A DNA stretch of 64,000 bases from Chryseobacterium cupriresistens (GCF_046614675.1 NZ_JBKKJT010000005.1:124001-188000), one strand, 5' to 3'. Positions 26,312-35,938 are shown, numbered from the stretch's first letter. A program made the numbers and translations. Notes: generated by a model not told the origin, from the sequence alone.

Positions 26312-27175
26312 CTATTTTAATAGCTGGTTGAAAGTATCACCCTGTCTGATATCTCCGGTGTTGTACCCTTTCATAAACCATTCTTTACGCTGTGCAGAAG
26401 AGCCGTGGGTAAAACTTTCCTGATTCACATATCCCTGTGCTCTTTTCTGAATATTATCATCGCCAACCGCTTCGGCAGCATCTATGGCAGACTCAATATC
26501 TCCGGGTTCCAGAATATGTTTGCTGTCATTGGTTCTTTTTGCCCATACTCCGGCATAGAAATCAGCCTGTAATTCTGTCGCAACGGATACTCTGTTCATC
26601 TGCTCTTCGGAATATCTTCCGCTTCTTCTTAGCGCATCCACTTTCTGTGTAGTTCCCAAAAGGGTCTGAACATGGTGTCCTACTTCATGCGCAAGAACAT
26701 AAGCTACCGTAAATTCTGTTACTTTAGCTCCGAATTTTTGCTGAAGTTCACCAAAAAAACTCATATCCATATAGACTTTCTGATCGGCCGGGCAATAGAA
26801 TGGCCCCATGGCAGATTGAGCCGTACCGCATGCTGAAGATGTTGTATTTTCGAAAAGAACAATTCCTGGATCGGTATAGGTCATGCCATTTTCTGTGAAA
26901 ATCTGATTCCAGGTCTGGCTATTCCATGCGTCCATCATTTTGACCATTTCTCCGATTTGTTTTTCATCGGCAGTAAGCTCTCTCTGTTCTCCGGAATTTC
27001 CTGAAGGCTGCATGCCTCCGGAATTCAAGATACCGGATGGATCACCTCCCAAAAAGAATACGATGGCTGCTATAATTAAAGTTCCGAGTCCGCCTCCTAC
27101 AATCATACCGCCACTTCCGCCTCCTGAACCACGGCGGTCATCAACGTTTCCGCCTCTGTCGTCTGTCCATTTCAT
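26312..27175 (-). CDS. Neutral zinc metallopeptidase, YpfJ type
   Basis: Putative protease of 287 residues. A glycine-rich N-terminus and one membrane segment (GGGLGTLIIAAIVFFLGG, about residues 27-44) precede the peptidase domain. The zinc site is H163-E164-xx-H167 in AHEVGHHVQ, with the third ligand probably the Glu of ATELQADFYAG. Conserved FTHGSSAQRKEWFMKGY closes the domain, as in the YpfJ family. The catalytic part probably faces the periplasm. Substrate unknown. Confidence 0.93.
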   Translation of the reverse strand: MKWTDDRGGNVDDRRGSGGGSGGMIVGGGLGTLIIAAIVFFLGGDPSGILNSGGMQPSGNSGEQRELTADEKQIGEMVKMMDAWNSQTWNQIFTENGMTYTDPGIVLFENTTSSACGTAQSAMGPFYCPADQKVYMDMSFFGELQQKFGAKVTEFTVAYVLAHEVGHHVQTLLGTTQKVDALRRSGRYSEEQMNRVSVATELQADFYAGVWAKRTNDSKHILEPGDIESAIDAAEAVGDDNIQKRAQGYVNQESFTHGSSAQRKEWFMKGYNTGDIRQGDTFNQLLK

Positions 27176-27240
27176 ACTAATAAATTTATGGGTTAATTTA
27201 AATATTTTACGCCAGATTATAAGCGAAAATATTTAGATAT

Positions 27241-29346
27241 TTATCTGTTGAGTTGTTTCGTTTTTAGCCAGTAAGAGGTAGACTGATAAGCTGATACAGC
27301 ATCATCCACCAGTTTCTGATCTGGATTTTTTAATAATTTTTCGTCGTAATATAGTTTAAACTCAGGTTTCAGATCACTTTTTTCCAGTTCCAAAGAATAT
27401 TGTTTTACCTTTTTTACCGGCGAAATAATGGTCAAACGTTCACCTTTGATAAATCCAAGATCCTGATAGGTTGCCACATAAGCTTTAGGCTGGAATTCCG
27501 GTTTGAACACATCCTGACCCAGGAATTTAGACTGATAGCTGAAGTTTAATAAGCCCAAAACGGTCGGCATTATATCGATCTGCGACATCAGCGCATCAAA
27601 TTTCTGAGGCTGAATAAATCCTTCAGAAAATACCATAGCAGGAATTCTGTATTTATCCATCGGAAGTTCCGTTTTTCCCGCACTGGATGCACAATGGTCT
27701 GCAATGATAACAAAAACCGTATTCTTGTACCAGTCTTGTTTCTTAGCCATATCGAAGAACAACTTAAGAGAGTAGTCTGTATACTTTACACCCCCTTCAC
27801 GGGATTTTGCCGTTCCCGGAATATCAATTCTTCCGTCAGGATAGGTAAATGGTCTGTGGTTGGAAACTGTCATCCAATGATTGAAAAACGGTTTTCCTGA
27901 CTTAGCTTCAGCATTCATTATCTGAATAGCTTTTCTGGCCATATCTTCATCAGCAACGCCCCAAACATTGGCAAAAGTAATTTCTTCAGGTTTAAAGTTA
28001 TTTCTGTCTACGATACCATAGCCGTTTCCTCCGAAGAAATCCTGCATATTATCAAAATAGCTGTATCCGCCGTATAAAAATTTAACATCATATCCTTTAG
28101 ACTTGAAAACACTTCCGGTTGTGAATTTATTCTTATTGTCATCTCTCTTGATGATACTTTCTCCTGCTGTAGGAGGAATACATAATGTCAAAGCTTCCAG
28201 TCCGCGTACTGTTCTGTTTCCGGTTGCATACAGATTGGTAAACATGAGTGATTTATCAGCAAGACTGTCCAGGAAAGGAGTAATTTTTTGGGTATTGCCA
28301 TAATGTTCCATGAAATCTGCAGAAAGACTTTCAATGGAGATCAATACTACGTTTTTCTTCACTTCAGGCTGTTCTGCAACAACAGCTCTTGATAAAGTAG
28401 GTTGTGGATACTGGCTTAAGAAATTCTTTTCAGCCTGCTGTTGGTTAATCTGTGAATAAAACTGGAAATAATCCAGTTCATTATGGGTAAACGCCCAGTA
28501 GAACTTAGGAAGTCCGTTGGCTTCAATTTCGTCTGCGAAAACATTGTCGGATCTGATTTGCATCAAGGATGGTATTGCCAGTGCACTCAACGCACAAAGT
28601 ACCATAAAACTACCCAGCAGCACCATTTTTTGTTTAAAATCTGGTAGTTCCAGAAGCTCATCTTTTGTTTTCTTATAAATAAACCATGTGATGACCAGGG
28701 TAACAATCATGATGGCAGAAAACAGCGGAATAACCGGATAGCTTTCCATGATATTCCCAATCACCTCATTGGTATAGATAAGATAATCTACAGCAATAAA
28801 ATTATAACGAACTCCAAATTCATTATAGAAAAAATATTCACTTACCCCGTTGAAAATGATCAGAAGAACATATAACAGTAATGTGATGAAATATAATATA
28901 TTACGGATCTTAATTCTCTGTGCAGGAAGGAACAGCATCAATCCGAAGAAAAGGGCCTTAATTCCTACGAAAACAAGGGCTATTTCCATGATGGAACCTC
29001 CATACTGCTTGAAAATATTGTTCGGCACAAGCCATATATAAAGGAAGAATAGAACCAGAGCACTCAGAATAATGTGTCCGTAAGGTTTTTTATATTTTGA
29101 ATTGGAAAGAAAGAGGAAGTAAAGAGCGAGAATGGAACTGGCCAGTATGAAAACAAAAATGTCATTCACCAGACCTATCAGCAAAACTTTTACAACTTCG
29201 AAAAATCCAAAACTAGCAGTAGTAATAGGATGAAAAAAGAATACGGTTCTTATTATCAACGAAATAATAAGATAGAAAATTCCTAAATACAGGAAGGGTT
29301 TTATTTTTTTTAAAAACATGTATTGTCTGTCTTTATTAATTTTCAC
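27241..29346 (-). CDS. LTA synthase-like sulfatase-fold transferase
   Basis: Membrane enzyme of 701 residues: five membrane helices in the first 250 residues and a periplasmic alkaline-phosphatase/sulfatase domain after them. The catalytic Thr is T379 in TGNRTVRGLEA; metal ligands are seen in ISIESLSADFMEHYG and FVIIADHCAS. In Gram-positive bacteria such proteins polymerise lipoteichoic acid; in Gram-negatives, relatives add phosphoglycerol or phosphoethanolamine to envelope glycans or lipids. The acceptor here is unknown. The C-terminal 80 residues carry the usual YYDEKLLKNPDQKL region. The gene is monocistronic. Confidence 0.9.
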   Translation of the reverse strand: MKINKDRQYMFLKKIKPFLYLGIFYLIISLIIRTVFFFHPITTASFGFFEVVKVLLIGLVNDIFVFILASSILALYFLFLSNSKYKKPYGHIILSALVLFFLYIWLVPNNIFKQYGGSIMEIALVFVGIKALFFGLMLFLPAQRIKIRNILYFITLLLYVLLIIFNGVSEYFFYNEFGVRYNFIAVDYLIYTNEVIGNIMESYPVIPLFSAIMIVTLVITWFIYKKTKDELLELPDFKQKMVLLGSFMVLCALSALAIPSLMQIRSDNVFADEIEANGLPKFYWAFTHNELDYFQFYSQINQQQAEKNFLSQYPQPTLSRAVVAEQPEVKKNVVLISIESLSADFMEHYGNTQKITPFLDSLADKSLMFTNLYATGNRTVRGLEALTLCIPPTAGESIIKRDDNKNKFTTGSVFKSKGYDVKFLYGGYSYFDNMQDFFGGNGYGIVDRNNFKPEEITFANVWGVADEDMARKAIQIMNAEAKSGKPFFNHWMTVSNHRPFTYPDGRIDIPGTAKSREGGVKYTDYSLKLFFDMAKKQDWYKNTVFVIIADHCASSAGKTELPMDKYRIPAMVFSEGFIQPQKFDALMSQIDIMPTVLGLLNFSYQSKFLGQDVFKPEFQPKAYVATYQDLGFIKGERLTIISPVKKVKQYSLELEKSDLKPEFKLYYDEKLLKNPDQKLVDDAVSAYQSTSYWLKTKQLNR

Positions 29347-29434
29347 AAAGATAGTTTTTGTAGGGAACTTTTGACGGAAAAAAAGAAAAACATCCTTTTT
29401 ATTAATAAGATTTATGAATTATTTATATACTAAT

Positions 29435-29466
29435 AAAAAAGGGACTATTAAAAATAGCCCCTTTAT
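29435..29466 (-). terminator. Probable terminator of ribH
   Basis: On the minus strand AAAGGGGCTATT pairs imperfectly with AATAGTCCCTTTT, then T residues, about 20 bases after the ribH stop. Confidence 0.6.
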
Positions 29467-29487
29467 ATTGTTAAAGTGAATAAAAAG

Positions 29488-30006
29488 TTAAGAGTGTCCG
29501 AAACCGATATTCCCCTTTTTATCAGATAATTTCTTTTTGAAATCAATCATTCTTAGCGCTGTAACGGCTGCTTCCACTCCTTTATTTCCAAGATCTCCAC
29601 CGCTTCTTGCAATAGATTGTTCTTTGTTATCATCTGTTAATACACAGAAAATAGTAGGGGTGTCCGTCATGATGTTACAGTCTTTGATTCCCTGCGCTAC
29701 TGCAGAGCATACATAGTCAAAATGTGGAGTTTCCCCGCGGATCACACATCCTATAGAAATTACTGCATCATATTTTCTCTCTTTGCAAAGCTGCATACTA
29801 GCATAGCTTAATTCGAAAGCTCCTGGTACAGGGAAAAGTTTGATATTTTCAGGTTTTACCCCTTCTTTTTCAAGGATTTCCAAAGCTGCATCACGAAGAT
29901 TGTAAGTTACAAAATCATTCCACTCAGAAAAAACAATGCCGATAGAAAAATCTTCGGCATTCGTTATATGAAGTGGCTTGTAATCGGATAGATTAACTGT
30001 TGCCAT
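29488..30006 (-). CDS. ribH: 6,7-dimethyl-8-ribityllumazine synthase
   Basis: Riboflavin pathway enzyme of 172 residues that condenses 5-amino-6-ribitylaminouracil with dihydroxybutanone phosphate. The motifs FSEWNDFVT, FPVPGAFELSYA, ISIGCVIRGETPHFDYV and SGGDLGNKGVEAA are the family substrate-binding loops, with the catalytic His in the TPHFDYV loop. A histidine ends the protein (NIGFGHS). Three bases separate it from the upstream TPR gene, so the two are one transcript, as often seen in this phylum. Confidence 0.96.
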   Translation of the reverse strand: MATVNLSDYKPLHITNAEDFSIGIVFSEWNDFVTYNLRDAALEILEKEGVKPENIKLFPVPGAFELSYASMQLCKERKYDAVISIGCVIRGETPHFDYVCSAVAQGIKDCNIMTDTPTIFCVLTDDNKEQSIARSGGDLGNKGVEAAVTALRMIDFKKKLSDKKGNIGFGHS

Positions 30007-30009
30007 TTT

Positions 30010-30717
30010 TTAATAATATTTAGTCATTTCGATATAAGAATCAGACATTCCGTTGTCGTAGTCCTGATATTTCTCGTCAATTGCAGAGAAGTATTTTTTA
30101 GCTTCTGCATTTTTCTTTAATCCTAAAGCAACAATACCTGCTTTTCTTGTAAAATAATACGTTGTATAAGGATCATCAGATGCTGTAGCAGCCTGATCTA
30201 ATAAGGACAGAGCTTCATCATTTTTGTTAAGACCTGATTTTGCATCAGCCATTGCTCCATACTTCATTGCCATCAAAGTTTTGTTTTTGGAAGAGAATTT
30301 ATCCAAAAGATCATATGCTTCCTGGAATTTTCCTTCTTTGAATTTTAATAAACCAGCATTGTAAGCAGAAAGTTTACCAATCTCAGTAGAAGAATATTCA
30401 TTAGCTGTACCTATAAAACCAGGATTAGCAGCAGATTTTCCACCTAAAGCATCTTTATCTTTGCCTTCTGTAAGGTTCTTTTGAGCAGCAAGGAAACTTT
30501 TTACAGCCTCAGTGTTCTTTGGAGCAATTACAAATTGCTTATAAGCAAAGAATCCTAAAACTCCTAAAATCAAAGCTCCAAATACAAAACCAAGCGGCTT
30601 TGAATATTTTTCAACAAATCTTTCAGTGTTTAAAGCCTCTCTGTCAAGGTCTTTAAAGAACTCAACCGTTTCTTTACCTTCTTGCTCGTTCTGAGCACTC
30701 TTTCCCAATTTTGCCAT
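30010..30717 (-). CDS. Membrane-anchored TPR protein (YfgM-like)
   Basis: Protein of 235 residues with one membrane helix at about 42-62 (PLGFVFGALILGVLGFFAY) and a periplasmic helical part of tetratricopeptide-like repeats (FKEGKFQEAYDLLDKF, LNKNDEALSLLDQAA, LKKNAEAKKYFSAID). The layout matches YfgM-type TPR_21 proteins, which interact with secretion and folding factors in the periplasm of other bacteria. It is three bases upstream of ribH. The link between the two genes is positional only. Confidence 0.82.
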   Translation of the reverse strand: MAKLGKSAQNEQEGKETVEFFKDLDREALNTERFVEKYSKPLGFVFGALILGVLGFFAYKQFVIAPKNTEAVKSFLAAQKNLTEGKDKDALGGKSAANPGFIGTANEYSSTEIGKLSAYNAGLLKFKEGKFQEAYDLLDKFSSKNKTLMAMKYGAMADAKSGLNKNDEALSLLDQAATASDDPYTTYYFTRKAGIVALGLKKNAEAKKYFSAIDEKYQDYDNGMSDSYIEMTKYY

Positions 30718-30837
30718 AAGTTTTTAAAAATTGAAATGCAAATTTAATTGTTTCTGAGAGATTTACAAAATACTTTGTGAGTATTATTGACGAAATCTTG
30801 TGAATTGTTAATGGTTAATGATGAATTTATTAAAAAA

Positions 30838-30935
30838 AGATGCTTCGAGATGCTCAGCATGACACTTCTGATACTGCTTGTTCTAATCTCACAGTAAATT
30901 ATTAGCCATTGTCATGCCGAGCGGAGCCGAAGCAT
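30838..30935. repeat. REP-like inverted repeat
   Basis: Two arms of about 25 bases face each other: the left arm begins ATGCTTCGAGATGCTCAGCA and ends TGACA (30839-30863), the right begins TGTCATGCCGAGCGGAGCCG and ends AAGCAT (30910-30935). They pair with several mismatches around a 46-base spacer. The arms resemble intergenic palindromic elements (GTCATGCTGAGC-type) that I know to be scattered in many Bacteroidota genomes. Confidence 0.65.
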
Positions 30936-30955
30936 TTATCTTGTTAGGATCAATC

Positions 30956-31492
30956 TTAATAACTTAAAATATGGTAGATCTCTGCCCCGAATTTCTTCAG
31001 TTTTTCATCTCCATTTAAGCCTTGTAAACCGATAAGGAAACTGAACTGTGAAACTATTGCGCCTTGCTTTTCTACTAATTTGGCAGCAGCTTCAGTAGTT
31101 CCTCCGGTTGCCAGAAGATCATCATGAATCAAAACTCTTTGTCCGGGTTTTATCTGCCCTTCACGGGTTTCTATAATAGCGCTTCCATATTCCAGGTCAT
31201 ATGTTTCTGAAATGACAGGAGGAGGAAGTTTTCCCGCTTTTCTGATTAAGATGAATGGAACTTCCAATGCCACAGCGATAGCGATTCCAAAAAGGTAACC
31301 GCGGCTTTCAATTCCGCAGACTGCATCGATTTTCCCTTTACTGAAGGCTACAAGATCTGCAATAACGTCTTCATAAAGTTTTGGATTTAAAAAGATGGGT
31401 GAAATATCCTTAAACTGTATTCCCGGAATCGGAAAATCAGGAATGTTTTCAATTGTTTCTTCTAATTTCTTGATCAGTTCTGCTGAAGCCAT
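30956..31492 (-). CDS. apt: Adenine phosphoribosyltransferase
   Basis: Purine salvage enzyme of 178 residues that makes AMP from adenine and phosphoribosyl pyrophosphate. The N-terminal IENIPDFPIPGIQFKDISPI, the GIESRGYLFG loop, and the PRPP-binding motif VLIHDDLLATGGTTEAA are typical. Length is normal. It starts four bases from the stop of the upstream lipoprotein gene (same strand), so both may be co-transcribed. Confidence 0.97.
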   Translation of the reverse strand: MASAELIKKLEETIENIPDFPIPGIQFKDISPIFLNPKLYEDVIADLVAFSKGKIDAVCGIESRGYLFGIAIAVALEVPFILIRKAGKLPPPVISETYDLEYGSAIIETREGQIKPGQRVLIHDDLLATGGTTEAAAKLVEKQGAIVSQFSFLIGLQGLNGDEKLKKFGAEIYHILSY

Positions 31493-31495
31493 TTA

Positions 31496-32692
31496 TTAAT
31501 TGATTTTATAGCTGGAAATTTTCCAGTCTCCGTTTACATTTTTAAGCCCGAAAGTTACTTTTAAAGAAGTTGTCTTCCCGCTTTTATCCGTCACATCATA
31601 AGTGGCGTTTACACTTGCACTGTTGGCAGTGGTACCGTTAGTTGTAATATTTTTTACACTTACATTCTTCACCGATCCAAAACCTGAAGTAGGATTTGAG
31701 AAAGACTCATAACTTCCCCAGCTTGGATTGCTTGCCGTTTCGTATGCTGCTTTTAAATTCTGAGAACTTACATTGTTCAGAAACTTGCTTACCGTATTCT
31801 TAGGATCTGCTGTGGGCTGCTTTGGAGCTGCTGGTGTAGCAGGAGTAGCTGTTGGATCAGTCGTTGCTGCAGGTGTAGCTGCAGGATTGTTTGGATCCAC
31901 CACTGCACTTGGCTGTTCTGTCAGCGCGGTTGAATCTGTTTTTGGAATGGCAGGTACTTTTAAGGCTGCAGCATTCACATCAAGTCCGATTTTTGACATT
32001 TTGAAAGTTTTTGCCGTAGTTTTTACGGAAACCGTGATGTCAATTTTATTATCTACCACTTTTGAAGCAGGGATAGATGAGAATTTTAAATTGAATCCTT
32101 TAAAGTTATTATCCTGCATCAGGTTTTTAGCTGTAGCTAGTCTTACACCATTGCTGAATACTTCAAGAGTGGCTTCAAGACCTGCACCTGTGAAAGATAC
32201 CGGGTTTCCGGCTGCATCTACAAGTCTTGGAACAATCTGAATGGCCGTAGGCGCCCCGGTTCCGTCATCACCTGTAGGTCTTGTCACAAGGCTTAGTGAT
32301 CCTGCTTTCACATCATTAGGATCGCTTTCTTTTGCTTTATCATCCCCGAAGATATTCATTTCTCCCAGTGATGGTGGGGCAGTACTTGCCCATTCAATTC
32401 CGTTTTTCTGAGCCACTTCATCAGCCAGAGCCATGATTTCAGGAACTTTTTTTCCGTTGATCAGTTTTCCCAGGGCTTTCAGCTCATTGATATCACCATC
32501 AGCTTCTACTCCAAATGTTTTAAGGATGTAAAGAGCTTCATTAAACTTAATCTGTTTAATGGTTGGTAAACTGGAAGTCATATCATTGATACTTGACTGC
32601 AGTGTTTTAGTATTCGTAGCATCTACATGATCTTTCTTGCATGCTGTAAAAAGCAACAGACTGAAAACAAGTAGAAAAGAAAACTTTTTCAT
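31496..32692 (-). CDS. Lipoprotein with Pro/Ala/Thr linker and DUF4878-like domain
   Basis: Protein of 398 residues from the chosen start MKKFSFLL, which gives a clean lipoprotein signal with lipobox FTAC and lipidation at C18; the frame is open 20 codons further but those residues do not fit a signal. The first 250 mature residues have no family that I recognise. A linker of Pro, Ala, Thr and Asp repeats (about residues 265-305) leads to a C-terminal domain of about 100 residues beginning VSKFLNNVSSQNLKAAYE and ending WKISSYKIN, which looks like a DUF4878/SnoaL-like cone fold. An envelope-anchored role is likely. Confidence 0.72.
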   Translation of the reverse strand: MKKFSFLLVFSLLLFTACKKDHVDATNTKTLQSSINDMTSSLPTIKQIKFNEALYILKTFGVEADGDINELKALGKLINGKKVPEIMALADEVAQKNGIEWASTAPPSLGEMNIFGDDKAKESDPNDVKAGSLSLVTRPTGDDGTGAPTAIQIVPRLVDAAGNPVSFTGAGLEATLEVFSNGVRLATAKNLMQDNNFKGFNLKFSSIPASKVVDNKIDITVSVKTTAKTFKMSKIGLDVNAAALKVPAIPKTDSTALTEQPSAVVDPNNPAATPAATTDPTATPATPAAPKQPTADPKNTVSKFLNNVSSQNLKAAYETASNPSWGSYESFSNPTSGFGSVKNVSVKNITTNGTTANSASVNATYDVTDKSGKTTSLKVTFGLKNVNGDWKISSYKIN

Positions 32693-32806
32693 TTTTATTT
32701 GGTTTGTTGCAAATTTAATAAAACCTTTATTAATACTAGATTTTATTTTCACTTTATGTTTTATGACTTATTTTATTTCTTTATCACAGGAGCCATAATC
32801 TTATTT

Positions 32807-33823
32807 TTACTTTTTGTTGGGTTGTTCTTTTAAGTCTCCTTTAAAAAAATTACTGAAGATGGTCTGCATATTCGGGAACGAAGGATTCTGCCAGTAAGAC
32901 GTCTGGTAACTGCTGTTATCTTTATTGAATTTTACCTTTTCAATATCGTTGTCATTAGTGAAACTAAGTTCCGCAGGGTAGAAATTAGTGTAAAGTGCAA
33001 TCTGATTGTATTCAGGTTCACTTTTATGTTTTAGTTTAACAAAAACGAGTTCGTTATATTCGAGGAAATCTTTTAGTGTTTTTTCTGATCCTTTCTCAAA
33101 CGACATATTCAATATGGTTCTGATATCATAAAATCTATATCCGAAGAATGAAAATTCTTTTTCCTGAAGGGCGCAGCCTGTCACTTCAATCTGATCTTTA
33201 CGATCGCCTTTCAATTCTCTGATGATATTTCTTTTGGTTTTATACTCTTCAGGATTTCCTACATTTTTAAGTTTTGGGATTTGCAGAGAGTTCCCATAAT
33301 CCCATGATGAAGTTTCTTTTTTCTCGTTTTTAGAGTCTGCCAGTCTGAAAACTCTGTATTGTTCTACATTGGAGCTTTTCAGTTTTTTTGTTTTATTGTC
33401 AAAAATGTAAGTTACAATTCCATCGGCATAGCTGTTAAGCTTATTGTTTACCGTTACATAGGCGTTAAAATTTCCCTTAATGAAAATATATTTTGCCGGT
33501 TTGTTATTTTTGATAACGACAGTTTCAATTTCCTTTACCTGATCATTGATTTTTATAACGGATTGATCAAAGTCTGAGTAAGATAAGGTGGCCACCGGAA
33601 AATTATTGTAGACAAGCTGAAATTTCTCCTGGGAAGGCGAGAGGGATTGTTTGTCTATCTTACCTTCAATATCAGAATAGGCTAAAATAGTTCCGTCTTT
33701 TCCAAATACAGAAACTCTTGGAAGAGGGTTGTTATTTTTTTCAGAAACAAAGGTGATGGTCTGAGCCTGAATAAAACTACATAGCAAAAGGAAGAATGTG
33801 TAAAGGCAAAGTTTTGTTTTCAT
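32807..33823 (-). CDS. Secreted protein with carboxypeptidase-regulatory-like start
   Basis: Exported protein of 338 residues with a signal peptide (LYTFFLLLCSFIQAQ). The mature N-terminus (ITFVSEKNNNPLPRVSVFGKDG, then AYSDIEGKI) resembles the CarboxypepD_reg-like domain that opens many outer-membrane proteins of this phylum. The rest, about residues 110-320, is a globular alpha/beta region without recognised motifs. It stands between the act operon and the lipoprotein gene with hairpins or gaps on either side. Function unknown. Confidence 0.7.
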   Translation of the reverse strand: MKTKLCLYTFFLLLCSFIQAQTITFVSEKNNNPLPRVSVFGKDGTILAYSDIEGKIDKQSLSPSQEKFQLVYNNFPVATLSYSDFDQSVIKINDQVKEIETVVIKNNKPAKYIFIKGNFNAYVTVNNKLNSYADGIVTYIFDNKTKKLKSSNVEQYRVFRLADSKNEKKETSSWDYGNSLQIPKLKNVGNPEEYKTKRNIIRELKGDRKDQIEVTGCALQEKEFSFFGYRFYDIRTILNMSFEKGSEKTLKDFLEYNELVFVKLKHKSEPEYNQIALYTNFYPAELSFTNDNDIEKVKFNKDNSSYQTSYWQNPSFPNMQTIFSNFFKGDLKEQPNKK

Positions 33824-33849
33824 AGTAAGTTTGTTGATTGATGTGCATA

Positions 33850-33884
33850 AAAAAAGACTGATCGTTTTAACAATCAGTCTTTTA
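33850..33884 (-). terminator. Terminator after the act operon
   Basis: AAAGACTGAT/ATCAGTCTTT stem of ten base pairs with a ten-base loop; on the minus strand it is followed by a T-run, 24 bases after the actF stop codon. Confidence 0.85.
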
Positions 33885-33907
33885 TCATTTTATTTTGTTA
33901 CAAGTCC

Positions 33908-35239
33908 TTAGAAAGGATACTCATAAATTTCAGATTCGTGTAAGAATGGGTTTCCTGTAGGAATCAACTTCAGTTTAGATAAAGCTGAAAGTACAGTAAA
34001 CATAAATAATCCGGCTACGAATAAGATTGCTCCAAGGATTAACAAGAATACTTCAGGAGTGTTCCAGTATGGTCCTACCGTTCCCGGCATTACCATGTTG
34101 AAGTAGTCTAAGATGTGTCCTAAGATTACTACTACTGCCATTGTAGTAACTACTTTGTAGTTTCTCTTGATGCTGCTGCTCACTAATACCAATAATGGTA
34201 ATAAGAAGTTGATGATCAACATTGGTAAGAAAGTAGGAGAGTAGTGCTGGAATCTACCGAAGAAGTAGTTAACCTCTTCCGGAACGTTGGCATACCAGTA
34301 CAACATGAACTGAGCAAACCATGTATACGTCCAAAGCATACTTGTAGCGAAAAGGAATACCCCTAAATCGTGTAAGTGGTTGTCATTGAACTGTGGTAAG
34401 AAACCATTTTTCTTAAGATAAACACTTAATAGAATGATTACAGCGATACCACTTGAAAGGCAGCTAACCATTGAATACCAGATATACATTGTAGAATACC
34501 AGTGAGGGTCAATAGACATCAACCAGTCCCAAGCCCAAGCTGCAGAAGCAAATCCGAAGAATGCAATATATCCTACTGCCCATCTGTAAAGCATTTGATA
34601 CTCTACTTTAGATTTAGTTTCGTCTACTTTCTTAGACTGAGCTTTTAATTTCCAAGCGAAGAAAGAAGCACCAATCACATAGATTAAAGTTCTTACTGCG
34701 TAGAAAGGAATATTTAAGAATTTTTTCTTTTCGAATAAGATCACATCAAAATGCGGAGAATCCGGGTTTGTCAATTCAGGGTCCATCCAGTGGAATAAAT
34801 GACCATTATGAGTGATGTTTAAGATCATCAGGATTACTAAGATTGCACCACCGTAAGGGATATAAGAAGCAATAGCTTCCATTACTCTTGTAATGATGAT
34901 CGGCCATCCTGCGTGTGCAGCGTGCTGAATAGAATAGAAGAATAATACGCAGCAACTTACTCCAAAGAAAAATACAGCTACAAAATGTATTGCTGCTAAA
35001 GGCTGGTTGTGTACCTGCAATGTAGCATGCTCAAGGTGAGCCGCGTGATCCTGAGGTCCAACCATTTCACTTGAGTGTGTAGGAGCAGTATGACCTGAAG
35101 CATGAACAGCTTCCATCATTTGTTCTATTTTCTCAGTAGAAATTCCTTTGTTCAAAAAGAAACCAATACCGAAAAGAACTAAACCTACAACAAGAAGTAT
35201 TATAGAAGTTGATTTTAATTTTGGTGAAAAACTATACAT
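33908..35239 (-). CDS. actF: Alternative complex III subunit ActF
   Basis: Quinol-oxidising membrane subunit of 443 residues with about ten membrane helices, homologous to ActC and NrfD. The first helix (IILLVVGLVLFGIGFFL) is followed by a His-rich periplasmic loop unusual in its content (HASGHTAPTHSSEMVGPQDHAAHLEH). Later segments such as WAWDWLMSIDPHWYSTMYIWY and YWYANVPEEVNYFFGRFQHYSP are characteristic of the ActF family. It closes the six-gene operon actA-F, eight bases after actE, and is followed by a terminator. Confidence 0.95.
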   Translation of the reverse strand: MYSFSPKLKSTSIILLVVGLVLFGIGFFLNKGISTEKIEQMMEAVHASGHTAPTHSSEMVGPQDHAAHLEHATLQVHNQPLAAIHFVAVFFFGVSCCVLFFYSIQHAAHAGWPIIITRVMEAIASYIPYGGAILVILMILNITHNGHLFHWMDPELTNPDSPHFDVILFEKKKFLNIPFYAVRTLIYVIGASFFAWKLKAQSKKVDETKSKVEYQMLYRWAVGYIAFFGFASAAWAWDWLMSIDPHWYSTMYIWYSMVSCLSSGIAVIILLSVYLKKNGFLPQFNDNHLHDLGVFLFATSMLWTYTWFAQFMLYWYANVPEEVNYFFGRFQHYSPTFLPMLIINFLLPLLVLVSSSIKRNYKVVTTMAVVVILGHILDYFNMVMPGTVGPYWNTPEVFLLILGAILFVAGLFMFTVLSALSKLKLIPTGNPFLHESEIYEYPF

Positions 35240-35247
35240 TTCTTTTC

Positions 35248-35937
35248 TTATTTTTTAGTTTCGGTAGTCGTTTCAGTTGTTGCTGGTGCCGCCGCTGTAG
35301 CTGCTGCCGGTGCTGCTGCTCCTTTTTTGAAAGCACTCATCACATACATTGCTACTCTCCATCTGTCTCCTGCGTTCAATTGTCCCGCATAAGATCCCAT
35401 GGCATTTCTACCGTTTGTTAATACATAATGAACAGATCCTACAGTAAGTTCTCTGTCAGCATAGTTTGGCACTCCGGAGAATGCTCCACTTTGTACGATA
35501 GGTCCTTGTCCGTCACCTCCTGTACCGTGACATGCAGCACAAGTGTGATCAAACAATATTTTACCTCTTTCAAGATCCTTCGCTGCATTAGCTGGGTTCA
35601 AAGGAGATACTGTAAGTTTTTTAGAGGCTTCATACCCTGCGTTGTACTCGTCAACATTTTTAGGTAATAAGCTTTCTTCAAAAACTCCATCTTTATTCTG
35701 AGCAACTGATCCTTCTACCGGAGAAAGACCTGTTGCACCATTATTTTTAACAAAAGCAGGAATTTCATTTTCATGATCTGAGTAAGCATCCTGAGCTTTC
35801 ATCAACGGATCATAAGCTACCGGAAAATACATGTCCGGGAAATATACCAACGGAGTGTTCTCCTTTGGTCCGCAAGAGTTAAGTAAAACTGTTGTTAAAC
35901 CTAAAACCGCTGTAATTTTTAATACATTCTTTTTCAT
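35248..35937 (-). CDS. actE: Alternative complex III monohaem cytochrome c subunit ActE
   Basis: Cytochrome c subunit of 229 residues. A lipoprotein signal (TTVLLNSC22) anchors it. One haem c site CAACH lies in GKILFDHTCAACHGTGGDGQGP at about residue 135, with the axial Met probably in the GRNAMGSYAGQL segment. The C-terminus is Ala/Thr-rich (AAAPAAATAAAPATTETTTE), a low-complexity tail. It accepts electrons within complex III. Gene spacing to actD is one base. Confidence 0.94.
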   Translation of the reverse strand: MKKNVLKITAVLGLTTVLLNSCGPKENTPLVYFPDMYFPVAYDPLMKAQDAYSDHENEIPAFVKNNGATGLSPVEGSVAQNKDGVFEESLLPKNVDEYNAGYEASKKLTVSPLNPANAAKDLERGKILFDHTCAACHGTGGDGQGPIVQSGAFSGVPNYADRELTVGSVHYVLTNGRNAMGSYAGQLNAGDRWRVAMYVMSAFKKGAAAPAAATAAAPATTETTTETKK

Positions 35938-35938
35938 T

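Noticed and set aside
32807..33823. Possible membership of the act operon because it follows actF on the same strand.
   Set aside because: A strong hairpin with T-run separates it from actF, and its product is not related to electron transfer.
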